Positions 8,033 to 15,715 of a DNA stretch of 64,000 bases are shown here, one piece after another. A model generated the notes under the pieces. That model saw nothing but the letters and a program-made list of their open reading frames with translations, ran no database searches and had not been told where the DNA came from. Made by a program: the position numbers and the translations under genes. Position 1 is the stretch's first letter, and each line of letters opens with the position of its first letter. Source of the DNA: Neobacillus cucumis (GTDB lineage Bacteria; Bacillota; Bacilli; Bacillales_B; DSM-18226); contig NZ_JAEHGC010000005.1 of NCBI RefSeq assembly GCF_016107705.1, forward strand, positions 294,582 to 358,581. The letters run 5' to 3'.

Positions 8033-9364
8033 ATGGAGGGGATTTATATTATTACTTTTTTAGGAGTTTCAATGGTTGTCGTATTTACTTACTTGATTAT
8101 GTCAAAGAGATTATCTCCAGTCATAGCCCTTGTGGTGGTTCCAATTGTCTTCGCATTAATTGGCGGGTTTGGCTTAAAGCTGGGAGATATGATGATGGAG
8201 GGTCTAAAAGTTGTTGCCCCTTCAGCGGCACTATTATTGTTTGCGATTCTTTTTTTCGGTATTTTAATTGACGCAGGATTGTTCGACCCGCTTATTAAAC
8301 AAATGTTAAGATTCGTAAAGGGGGACCCAGTAAAAATCGCCATTGGAACTGCTATCATTGCCTTGCTAGTTGCTCTTGACGGTGACGGTACCACTACACA
8401 CATGATTACGATTTCAGCAATGTTGCCCTTATACTTACGATTGGGCATGAGTCCACTAGTACTTGGGACTATATCAATGCTTTCTGTCAGTATAATGAGT
8501 GGTATGACTCCGTGGGGAGGGCCTGCTACAAGGGCCATTGCCTCTTTGGGTCTTGATGCCAATGAATTTTTCCTCCCACTCTTACCTACCTTGTTTGCCG
8601 GAATCGGAAGTATCCTTGTTACAGCCTATTTTCTAGGCAAAAAGGAACGAAAAAAAATTGGTGTAATTACTATAGAGTCACCTTCCAGAAACCTTTCAGC
8701 TATCCCTGAAGCGGCTATCGCGATAGAGATGCCAGGAAATATAAAGCGTCCTAAACTGATATGGTTCAATCTGCTGTTAACAATTGCGGTAATGGTCGTT
8801 TTGGTAATGGGAATATTACCAGCTCCGGTGCTATTTCTTATTGGGTTTGTATTAGCTTCCATGATTAACTATCCAAACTTGGAACAACAAAAAGAGCGGA
8901 TAATGGCACATGCAGGAAATGCTTTGACGGTTGTTACACTCGTTTTTACAGCGGGCATCTTCACGGGTATTTTCTCCGGAACAAAGATGGTGGACGCAAT
9001 CGCTCATTCACTCGTTTCGATTATTCCAGATTCTTTAGGGTCATTCTTTCCAGCAGTAGTAGCTCTGACAAGTATGCCGTTTACTTTCGTTTTATCAAAT
9101 GACGCCTATTATTTTGGAGTGTTGCCAATCTTGGCGGAAGCGGGGTCCGCTTATGGGGTAGACCCATTAGAAATCGCAAGAGCTTCCGTATTAGGCCAGC
9201 CTGTACACTTTTTAAGCCCGTTGGTAGCCTCTACACTGCTATTAGTAGGAATGATTAATACCGACCTAGGAGAGTTCCAGAAAGCTGCATTTAAATGGTC
9301 TGTATTCTGCTCTTTAGTTATCATTATCGTTGCTGTAGTAACTGGTGCATTGAGTATTTTTTAA
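8033..9364 (+). CDS. CitMHS-family citrate/carboxylate:cation symporter
   Basis: An integral membrane transporter of about 440 aa with ~12 hydrophobic segments. CitMHS family marks include the N-terminal VVFTYLIMSKRLSPVIALVVVP, ALDGDGTTTHM (~117), SGMTPWGGPATRA (~160) and the C-terminal FVLSNDAYYFGVLP. Family members import citrate with Mg2+, Ca2+ or protons. The start is odd: GGAGGGG (8035-8041) overlaps the only upstream ATG (8033), so translation probably begins at ATT 8048 or 8051, 6-9 bp after that site, matching the N-terminus usual for the family. Linked to the LysR and PrpF genes, it probably imports a tricarboxylate. Confidence 0.9.
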   Translation: MEGIYIITFLGVSMVVVFTYLIMSKRLSPVIALVVVPIVFALIGGFGLKLGDMMMEGLKVVAPSAALLLFAILFFGILIDAGLFDPLIKQMLRFVKGDPVKIAIGTAIIALLVALDGDGTTTHMITISAMLPLYLRLGMSPLVLGTISMLSVSIMSGMTPWGGPATRAIASLGLDANEFFLPLLPTLFAGIGSILVTAYFLGKKERKKIGVITIESPSRNLSAIPEAAIAIEMPGNIKRPKLIWFNLLLTIAVMVVLVMGILPAPVLFLIGFVLASMINYPNLEQQKERIMAHAGNALTVVTLVFTAGIFTGIFSGTKMVDAIAHSLVSIIPDSLGSFFPAVVALTSMPFTFVLSNDAYYFGVLPILAEAGSAYGVDPLEIARASVLGQPVHFLSPLVASTLLLVGMINTDLGEFQKAAFKWSVFCSLVIIIVAVVTGALSIF

Positions 9365-9375
9365 TATAAAAAAAC

Positions 9376-9414
9376 AGAGCTTGTTTACAAATTTGTAAAG
9401 CAGCTCTTTTTTTT
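9376..9414 (+). terminator. Terminator after the CitMHS gene
   Basis: AGAGC...GCTCT closing pair with an inner TTTACAAATTTGTAAA palindrome, followed by a run of T8. Confidence 0.8.
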
Positions 9415-9429
9415 CTATATTAATGGTGG

Positions 9430-10014
9430 TTATTTTATTGTGTGGCAAATAATTTTTACAATGGTTTTTGCAAAATTGAAAACGGTAAATAAACGGGTGT
9501 CATTTAGAAACTGCGATGCTGGTAATGGATCAATATAGTTAATCATACTTTTGATATGGTAATCTCCCACTTTAGGAAGAATTTTTTCAAGGGCACTCCC
9601 AGGAGCGAGCGGTCCTTTGTTAAAATAAATAAAACCGACTTGGTTTTTTTCTCCCAAACATGCATCAATACTGATAATCAACGGCTTTTTATGATGCTTC
9701 TGGATGTCTTTCAAATTATCCTTTAAGTTAAAGGCGTGAACGGGTTCTTTCAACGTACCGTATACATGATAAGGAACATCACTTTCTCTAAGCATCGTAC
9801 CCACTAGAGGCCCCAGTGAGTCTCCAACATATCGATCTGAACCAATACATAGAAAAACAATTTCTCTATTTTCAAGCATAGAGCGTGTGATGATTTCTTC
9901 CATAATTTCTGAAGATACCTCAATTTCTTTTTCTTCTATCATATCCTTCACTTTGATTTTAAATAAAGTGTTTTCTTGTTCTGAGTTTCCTTGATTATTA
10001 TAAAAAGGACACAT
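9430..10014 (-). CDS. yyaC: YyaC-like putative spore protease/sporulation protein
   Basis: A 194-aa protein with the hydrogenase-maturation-protease fold (DUF1256 type). The signature is IVFLCIGSDRYVGDSLGPLVG (read as IVFLCIGSDR then YVGDSLGPLVG, ~55-75), followed by GTLKEPVHAFNL, ISIDACLG and the region KGPLAPG. B. subtilis YyaC and the GPR-related family share these. The start is set by GGGGG 8 bp before the ATG. The N-terminal ~45 residues are poorly conserved. Expected to be a sporulation-phase cytoplasmic protein; its exact substrate is not established. Confidence 0.85.
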   Translation of the reverse strand: MCPFYNNQGNSEQENTLFKIKVKDMIEEKEIEVSSEIMEEIITRSMLENREIVFLCIGSDRYVGDSLGPLVGTMLRESDVPYHVYGTLKEPVHAFNLKDNLKDIQKHHKKPLIISIDACLGEKNQVGFIYFNKGPLAPGSALEKILPKVGDYHIKSMINYIDPLPASQFLNDTRLFTVFNFAKTIVKIICHTIK

Positions 10015-10331
10015 TTCAGTTCCCCCAAATGGAATACAACGTATTTTTTCAAAAATGTCTTTAAGACAATTATATCAACTAATCCTTCTTTAAAGTAAGT
10101 TAAACTTGGGCACGATGGGGAGGATTCTTTTTGATCTCCCAATCTCAGAACAATTCGAAAAGAATTATTAGAATTAAACATAGTTCCAGCTTTTTATAAA
10201 TATTTGAAAGAATTTTATCTGGAAAGCATATCATAACTCATGAATTTTAGTTATAGTAGAAAGAATTAGATAATTTATACTGTAAGTTTCTATGAATAAA
10301 AAGAAAAATCTTGAATTTTCAGGAAAATAGA

Positions 10332-10361
10332 TTGACACATTTTATCGAAAAATGATATAAA
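10332..10361 (+). promoter_or_regulatory. Sigma-A-type promoter for the DRE-TIM aldolase gene
   Basis: TTGACA (10332-10337), an 18-bp spacer and TATAAA (10356-10361), about 80 bp before the ATG at 10443. The rest of the 428-bp gap from 10015 is AT-rich and I see no gene in it. Confidence 0.6.
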
Positions 10362-10442
10362 CACAATAAGAATTTTTAATAAATAAACGTATTAAAGTGA
10401 AAAATAATTCTAGTATGAGGGAAAAATAGGGGGAGTTACATC

Positions 10443-11402
10443 ATGGGACAACGTAGTAAAATTTTAGACTGTACGATTCGGGATGGAGGTTTGGTTAATA
10501 ATTGGGATTTCAGCGTCGAATTTGTACAAGACCTGTATAATGGCTTAAGTGAAGCAGGCGTTGAATATATGGAGATTGGTTACAAAAACTCACCAAAGCT
10601 TCTTAAAGCAACGGAGCCCAATCCATGGAGATTTCTTGACGATAACTTTCTGAAAGAAATCATTCCTGAGAAAAAGTTTACGAAGTTATCTGCTTTAGTA
10701 GATATTGGTCGTGTAGACCCTAATGACATCCTGCCGCGCGAACAAAGTGTTCTAGATATGATCAGAGTAGCTTGCTATATCAGAGAAGTGGACAAGGGCT
10801 TGGAACTTGTTAAAATGTTTCATGATTTGGGGTATGAGACTACCCTTAACATTATGGCGTTATCAAGTGTACCTGAAAAGCAACTAATTGAAGCTTTTGA
10901 ATTGGTACGAAACAGTCCTGTAGATGTCGTGTATATCGTTGACTCCTTTGGAAGTTTAGATCCTGCTGATATTGAGCATCTCGTGAAAAAGTTTAAAGAC
11001 TTGGTTCCAAACAAAGAACTTGGAATTCATACACATAACAATATGCAGTTAGCTTTTGCCAATACCATCGCTGCAATGCGAAGCGGAGTTACTTTCTTGG
11101 ATTCCTCTGTTTATGGTATGGGTCGTGCAGCCGGTAACTGTCACACCGAGCTTCTTGTTAGCTACATCCAAAAAACAAGCTACGAGCTTAAGCCAGTTTT
11201 AGGTATTATTGAAAAACATATGCTGGAAATGCGTCAAAAGTGGGAGTGGGGCTATATCATTCCTTACATGATTTCTGGTGTTCTGAATGAACATCCACGT
11301 GTTGCAATGGCATACCGTAATACTGCCGATCGTGATAAGTTCGTTGATTTCTATGATAAGGTCACATCACCAGAAGTGGAATTGGCGACTGTTTCAAAAT
11401 AG
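10443..11402 (+). CDS. DRE-TIM metallolyase (HMG-CoA lyase / 4-hydroxy-2-oxovalerate aldolase-like)
   Basis: A 319-aa (beta/alpha)8-barrel of the HMGL-like family. It has the N-terminal metal/catalytic signature LDCTIRDGG (~9-17; the DxTxRDG motif), VDSFGSLDP, and the metal-binding HTHNN (~198) followed by the family glycine-rich VYGMGRAAGNCHTE. This places it with class II aldolases such as 4-hydroxy-2-oxovalerate aldolase and homocitrate synthase relatives, but there is no acetaldehyde dehydrogenase partner and no long C-terminal regulatory domain. GGGGGAG precedes the ATG. It is monocistronic with a sigma-A promoter and a terminator. The substrate is unknown. Confidence 0.82.
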   Translation: MGQRSKILDCTIRDGGLVNNWDFSVEFVQDLYNGLSEAGVEYMEIGYKNSPKLLKATEPNPWRFLDDNFLKEIIPEKKFTKLSALVDIGRVDPNDILPREQSVLDMIRVACYIREVDKGLELVKMFHDLGYETTLNIMALSSVPEKQLIEAFELVRNSPVDVVYIVDSFGSLDPADIEHLVKKFKDLVPNKELGIHTHNNMQLAFANTIAAMRSGVTFLDSSVYGMGRAAGNCHTELLVSYIQKTSYELKPVLGIIEKHMLEMRQKWEWGYIIPYMISGVLNEHPRVAMAYRNTADRDKFVDFYDKVTSPEVELATVSK

Positions 11403-11411
11403 TGGGATTGC

Positions 11412-11444
11412 AAAAAGTACCTTTTAATTAAGGTGCTTTTTTTC
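11412..11444 (+). terminator. Terminator after the aldolase-like gene
   Basis: AAAAGTACCTT / AAGGTGCTTTT hairpin with a 6-nt loop and a T7 tail. Confidence 0.85.
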
Positions 11445-11665
11445 TTTATTCGAAGTTCTATTTTCTAGTTGAATGAGTAAAAAACGCTTCTCTAACTTTT
11501 AATATACCCCCACATATAGCATGGTAAATTAGCGGTAATTTAATGTTTTTACTATTGTATATTAAGTTGAGTATTGAACAAGATAAGAAAGTCTTCTGGT
11601 TAAAATTAGGATTACTATTTTCAGTCATGTGGGTTAATTATTTTGTTAATTGAGGTGAGAATAAC

Positions 11666-12445
11666 ATGCCAATGTTGGATGTTGATGGGGGTACCCTATA
11701 TTTCAATGTTAAAGGAAAAGGGATTCCTATTGTATTTATCCATCCTCCTGTACTCACTTCTTTTAACTTTAAATACCAAATAAAGGAATTATCAAAATAC
11801 TTTCAAGTAATTACTTTTGATATTAGAGGTCATGGAAAAAGTCAGTATTCAAGTAAACCAATTACCTACTCGCTTATTATTAGTGATATAAAACAACTAT
11901 TAAATCATCTAGAGGTTAAAAAAGCATTTATTTGCGGCTATTCTGCTGGTGCATCGATCGTTTTAGAATTTTTGCTGACTTCTGAAGACCAAGCTTTAGG
12001 AGGAATTGTAATTAGCGGTATGTCTGAAATTAGTGATTGGAGGCTAATGAAAAGAATTTCTTTTGCAATTAAGCTTGCTAAGGCTGGGGCTGTATCTCTT
12101 TTGGCGTGGTCTGTATCTTGGAGCAATTCAAATACTCAAAAGCAATTCATCAAGATGTTTATTGAATCCAAAAAAGGTGATGCGAGGAACATCCAGCAAT
12201 ATTACGAGTATTGTTTGCACTATAATTGTACCAATCAACTAGAGAACATTCATATTCCAATTATCCTGGTTTATGGGGAGCAGGATAAGCAATTTTATGA
12301 TTATGCCCAGCTATTACATAAGAAATTACCATGTAATGAATTAAAGTTCATTAAAAATGTAGACCATCGGATTCCAACAAAAACCGCGAATGCATTAAAT
12401 AAAATAATTATTCAGTATATTAATAAACATTATTTGGAAAAATAG
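11666..12445 (+). CDS. Alpha/beta hydrolase
   Basis: A 259-aa alpha/beta-hydrolase-fold enzyme. The oxyanion region is FIHPPVL (~25). The nucleophile elbow is GYSAG (~89-93), the acid is probably Asp in GEQDKQ (~210) and the catalytic His is in NVDHRIP (~230). There is no signal peptide, so it is cytoplasmic. GAGGTGAG lies 7 bp before the ATG. The BcrC-like gene follows after 117 bp with its own ribosome site and may be separately transcribed. No substrate can be assigned from sequence. Confidence 0.85.
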   Translation: MPMLDVDGGTLYFNVKGKGIPIVFIHPPVLTSFNFKYQIKELSKYFQVITFDIRGHGKSQYSSKPITYSLIISDIKQLLNHLEVKKAFICGYSAGASIVLEFLLTSEDQALGGIVISGMSEISDWRLMKRISFAIKLAKAGAVSLLAWSVSWSNSNTQKQFIKMFIESKKGDARNIQQYYEYCLHYNCTNQLENIHIPIILVYGEQDKQFYDYAQLLHKKLPCNELKFIKNVDHRIPTKTANALNKIIIQYINKHYLEK

Positions 12446-12562
12446 TGTTCACTTGTGCTTATCAAGATTTTGTAAGGTTTAACCAATCAACATGTAGTAG
12501 CGTCATTACATATTATTGTAACCCTATAAAGGATGCAGCTGAAAAAACTGAGGTGAACTTTT

Positions 12563-13063
12563 ATGGACGTTAAGCTTTTTCGGGCAATAAATTTTCTTTC
12601 TGGTCGTTCTTTAATGTTAGATAAAATGATGATATTCATTTCAAACAGGATTCGATTTGTCTATATTCTTATTTTAATCATTATGTTCTTTAAAAGACAG
12701 GAATATAGAAAAATGGCAATGGATGCAGCAATCTCTATCCTTATCAGCTTAATAATAAATATATTCATTAAGTTATTTTATTTTAAGCCGCGGCCATTTT
12801 TAAAAAGAAATGTAGGAATTCTTATTCCCTCAAAAATGGATTCGTCTTTTCCTAGTAAACATACCCTACTTGTTTTTGCAGTTTCAACTACGATCTTTTT
12901 TTATCATCGTTTCCTTGGAGTAATAATGTGGGGGATGTCTTTCCTTACAGGGTTATCTCGCATTTGGGTAGGACATCATTATCCATCTGACATTATCGGT
13001 AGCGCCTTTCTAGGATCTCTTATAAGTTTTTTCGTCCACAAATTATCACGTTTTCAAAAGTAA
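12563..13063 (+). CDS. bcrC: Undecaprenyl-diphosphatase, PAP2 type (BcrC-like)
   Basis: A 166-aa membrane phosphatase that dephosphorylates undecaprenyl diphosphate to recycle the wall-lipid carrier and contributes to bacitracin resistance. All three PAP2 motifs are present: KLFYFKPRP (motif 1), SFPSKHT (motif 2) and SRIWVGHHYPSD (motif 3). The small size and multiple membrane segments match Bacillus BcrC/YwoA. The B. subtilis form has SFPSDHT where this has SFPSKHT, a minor change outside the core Ser/His pair. The ATG follows GAGGTGAAC. Regulation by envelope-stress ECF factors is known for bcrC but not visible here. Confidence 0.85.
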   Translation: MDVKLFRAINFLSGRSLMLDKMMIFISNRIRFVYILILIIMFFKRQEYRKMAMDAAISILISLIINIFIKLFYFKPRPFLKRNVGILIPSKMDSSFPSKHTLLVFAVSTTIFFYHRFLGVIMWGMSFLTGLSRIWVGHHYPSDIIGSAFLGSLISFFVHKLSRFQK

Positions 13064-13101
13064 CTTTTTTGACTATATTCAAGTAATATAAGAAGGTGCT
13101 G

Positions 13102-13130
13102 AAAAAAGCCCTAACATTTTTGTTAGGGTT
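13102..13130 (-). terminator. Terminator serving the DUF1657 gene (minus strand)
   Basis: CCCTAAC / GTTAGGG stem with a 6-nt loop; read on the minus strand it is followed by CTTTTTTC. It lies between convergent genes and may act both ways. Confidence 0.75.
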
Positions 13131-13144
13131 GAGGACAACTTAAT

Positions 13145-13351
13145 TTATTGTTGTTTGTACTGAGGTTCCTCACCTTGAATTTCTTGAAGGCGTGGTTCAA
13201 GGCTATCAAGAACGGATTGCGTTTGTTGTGCAGCTTGTTGATAAAGTTGCTTTGCATTTTGGTTGTCTGTAGCTAAAGCAAAAGTTTCGAAACTTGCCTG
13301 GGCACTTTTTAAACTTGCTAATGCGGTTTGAACTTGTTTTCCAACTGTCAT
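13145..13351 (-). CDS. DUF1657 domain protein
   Basis: A 68-aa Gln/Ala-rich helical protein (MTVGKQVQTALASLKSAQASFE...) that matches the small DUF1657 family of spore-formers, often sited with sporulation genes such as spoVA-like or DUF421 loci. A perfect AAGGAG lies 5 bp before the ATG, and a terminator follows. No membrane segment or Cys. It has the look of a spore-associated or stress-linked helical bundle, but no function is established. Confidence 0.85.
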   Translation of the reverse strand: MTVGKQVQTALASLKSAQASFETFALATDNQNAKQLYQQAAQQTQSVLDSLEPRLQEIQGEEPQYKQQ

Positions 13352-13540
13352 TTTACTCCTTCTTTCGAAAAAAAAATTGAATTCACAAAAGTAGTATGCG
13401 AAATACTTGTAAGGTTATGCATGGTGATTTCAAATTCAAACGAAATTAAATCCTCTCTTTTTCAGTAATTTAATTTTCAATAATTTAAGTGTTTTTTAAT
13501 GAGTGGTATAGCATGTGAGTTATCAGATATACGCTAAACA

Positions 13541-13566
13541 AAAAAAGACCGGGTGTGGTCTTTTTT
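13541..13566 (-). terminator. Terminator of the MetE-like gene
   Basis: AAAAAAGACC / GGTCTTTTTT hairpin with a 6-nt loop, just beyond the minus-strand stop at 13575. Confidence 0.85.
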
Positions 13567-13574
13567 AAGAGAAT

Positions 13575-14702
13575 TTAGTTGTTACCCCAAACGCTTTCAG
13601 CAATTTTAACAATGTGCTTAATCTTATCCCATTGTTCCTCTTCTGTTAAAACGTTTCCTTCTTCCGTGCTGGCAAATCCGCACTGAGGGCTTAATGCCAA
13701 GTTTTCTAATGGAATCGATTGACTTGCTTCTTTAATTCTTGCCTTAATCACTTCGGGATCTTCTAATTCCGGGAATTTAGAGGTAATTAATCCTAATACA
13801 ACGGTTTTGTCATCTCGTTTAAAGCTTTTAAGTGGTCCAAAATCACCTGAACGATTATCATCATATTCCAAGAATAATCCATCAACATTTAAGTTAGCAA
13901 AAATAGCATCCGAGATTTGATCGTATCCACCGCTCGTTATATAAGTAGAGCGGAAGTTTCCACGACAAATATGCATCGTAATTAACAAATCTTCAGGCTT
14001 CTTAGCAATGGCGTCGTTTAAGCAGCGTACTCTAGTATCGATAATATCTTGTACGTCCATGCCAAGTTTCTCAACAACAGCTTTGATTCGTTCTTCGGAA
14101 ACAAAATCAATCCAGGAAGTATCGTCTAATTGTAAATAACGGCAGCCCGCATCATAGAAAGCTTGAATGGCTTTTTGGTAAGCTGTAACTGTATCATGGT
14201 AGAATTGCTCTGTGTTGCCATTGTAATACTCATCGCCTTGAATTCTTGTGAACAACATATTCGGGCTTGGAATGGAGAACTTGGCAACTTGAGTTCCATC
14301 ACCGTATTGGTCAACGGCTTGCTTTAGGAACTTAAAATGCTCTAACATATAATGACCATTAAAGTCGATTTTTCCAACAACCTTGATGGCCGTATTTTTT
14401 GTTTTGGCACCTTTGAAGTTACTTACATACTCCGCTTCGAATTCTTCTACACCGTCTAAACCTGCTAAAAAGTCTAAATGCCACCATGCCCGTCTAAACT
14501 CACCATCTGTGATGGATTTAAGGCCTGCCTCAATTTGTTTTTGTACCAGTTTCTCAATTTCTTTATCCTCTATCACCTTTAGGGCTGCATGATCGATTTC
14601 CCCGTTTGCATAGGCTTTTCTTGCCGCTTTAATAGGTTCCGGTCTTAGAAAACTCCCGACATGGTCTGCTTTAAATGGAGCTTTTACTAGTGTTTTGGTC
14701 AT
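13575..14702 (-). CDS. Cobalamin-independent methionine synthase-like methyltransferase (YxjG/YxjH type)
   Basis: A 375-aa protein corresponding to the catalytic C-terminal half of MetE. It begins KAPFKADHVGSFLRPE and carries ITDGEFRRAWWHLDF (~65) plus the zinc-site regions around MHICRGNFR and PQCGFAS near the C-terminus. Members transfer a methyl group to homocysteine or another thiol, and the B. subtilis relatives YxjG/YxjH are S-box controlled. Here too a SAM-I riboswitch precedes the gene, so it is expressed when S-adenosylmethionine is low. AAGGA precedes the ATG. Methyl donor and exact substrate are not determined. Confidence 0.88.
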   Translation of the reverse strand: MTKTLVKAPFKADHVGSFLRPEPIKAARKAYANGEIDHAALKVIEDKEIEKLVQKQIEAGLKSITDGEFRRAWWHLDFLAGLDGVEEFEAEYVSNFKGAKTKNTAIKVVGKIDFNGHYMLEHFKFLKQAVDQYGDGTQVAKFSIPSPNMLFTRIQGDEYYNGNTEQFYHDTVTAYQKAIQAFYDAGCRYLQLDDTSWIDFVSEERIKAVVEKLGMDVQDIIDTRVRCLNDAIAKKPEDLLITMHICRGNFRSTYITSGGYDQISDAIFANLNVDGLFLEYDDNRSGDFGPLKSFKRDDKTVVLGLITSKFPELEDPEVIKARIKEASQSIPLENLALSPQCGFASTEEGNVLTEEEQWDKIKHIVKIAESVWGNN

Positions 14703-14730
14703 AAATATTTTCCTTCTTTCAATAAAAATT

Positions 14731-14885
14731 AAAAACCCCTCTTCGTAAATAAGAAGAGGGGGGCATAAACGTAATGGGTTCTCTTCTTATCTTTTAGCAA
14801 AAAGCTACTGGAATTGGCACAGTACAAAAAGTCTGCTGCCGAGGTCTCAAAGGGCCAGTCCCTCCACCTCTCTTGATAAGAATAT
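14731..14885 (-). promoter_or_regulatory. SAM-I (S-box) riboswitch with intrinsic terminator
   Basis: Read on the minus strand, the leader starts with the P1 strand TTCTTATC AAGAGAGGTGGAGGG and ACTGGCCC. Then come GACCTCGGCAGC and GTGCCAATTCC, and the closing P1 strand GATAAGAAGA. These are the conserved S-box blocks, here with variants (CCTCGGCAGC for the usual CCCGGCAACC). Downstream, at 14731-14762, CCCCTCTTC / GAAGAGGGG plus a T run forms the expression-platform terminator before the MetE-like gene. Confidence 0.92.
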
Positions 14886-15050
14886 TCTAAAATATTTAAC
14901 TAAGATTTACGTTACACCTGTTCTAGTATTCTGTCAATAAATTTGTGATACATTTAACAAAGTGATATAAGGTATAAAAATCTCCAGCTATTGTCCACTT
15001 TCAATTTTCTTAATGGCTGTTTAGTTTATGTAATCAAAATCCTTAAACAA

Positions 15051-15075
15051 TAAAAACCCTCCAAGAGGAGGGAAG
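15051..15075 (-). terminator. Terminator of the SPW-repeat gene
   Basis: CCCTCC TCTT GGAGGG then T5 on the minus strand, 37 bp after the stop at 15112. Confidence 0.75.
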
Positions 15076-15111
15076 CGTACTCCAATATTAAGCATTAATC
15101 TTGCTGTACCA

Positions 15112-15282
15112 TCAAGGATTATTATTTTTCACCTTGTTTCCTGTCCAAATCGCTAAAATAAGAAGGATAACTCCAAATATGATGCTGTTCCATAAGGCGC
15201 CGGTGTTGTCAGTAAATTTGTATACCCACGGAGAGAAAAATACCCATATACCAATTAAACCTGTAAGCCATAGCTGCCACAT
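15112..15282 (-). CDS. SPW-repeat small membrane protein (56 aa)
   Basis: A small gene on the minus strand: ATG at 15282 with AAGGGG 10 bp upstream, stop TGA at 15112-15114. The product MWQLWLTGLIGIWVFFSPWV contains the SPW motif at residues 17-19. A second hydrophobic segment (WNSIIFGVILLILAIW) follows, so it is a two-helix membrane protein of the SPW-repeat family, which usually has one or two such units. Function unknown. Its own terminator indicates a single-gene transcript. Confidence 0.8.
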   Translation of the reverse strand: MWQLWLTGLIGIWVFFSPWVYKFTDNTGALWNSIIFGVILLILAIWTGNKVKNNNP

Positions 15283-15429
15283 CAAATATCGACCCCTTCC
15301 AAAGAAGATTCGAATATTGGAGTACTTACCTTATCCTATTCACCTTTTTTGAAAAACATTACCTTAACGTTAAAAACAATTTTTATACTGTCTTGAGCAA
15401 TTAAGAAAAAAGCTCCGTTAAACTTAGTT

Positions 15430-15559
15430 GTTGATTTCCGCTCCGGGATGCTCGCTTTCCGCGGGGCAGGCGGTGAGCCTCCTCGGCGCTTAAGCGCCTG
15501 TGGGGTCTCACCTGTCCCGCTGCTCCCGCAGGAGTCTCGCACCTTCCGCTCCAATCAAC
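15430..15559 (+). repeat. GC-rich dispersed repeat element (Bacillus type), with short terminal inverted repeats
   Basis: A 130-bp block far more GC-rich than its surroundings. It is bounded by GTTGATT and AATCAAC and has internal dyads (TTCCGCTCC near both ends; GGCGCTTAAGCGCC in the middle). I know closely similar blocks as high-copy intergenic repeats in several Bacillus genomes. Reading frames through it look spurious. It may be a MITE-like element or a structured RNA. Confidence 0.7.
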
Positions 15560-15715
15560 GTTTTTCAAAATTTACATTGTCCTTTAACACAGCTAAGAAA
15601 AAATTGTGATTCATCGCATACAATTTAAACATATCCTGGCCATTCATTCTTGTTAATGTGAGAAGTTCAGTTTAAAATGGCTCTATGTTCTGCCATTGTC
15701 TGGAGGTTAATAGAT

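Noticed and set aside
10015..10442. Small gene in the 428-bp gap
   Set aside because: The only frames found are AT-rich and without ribosome sites; a promoter is the only support.
15336..15554. 72-aa minus-strand frame across the GC-rich repeat
   Set aside because: It follows the palindromic repeat only; no start signal and odd composition.
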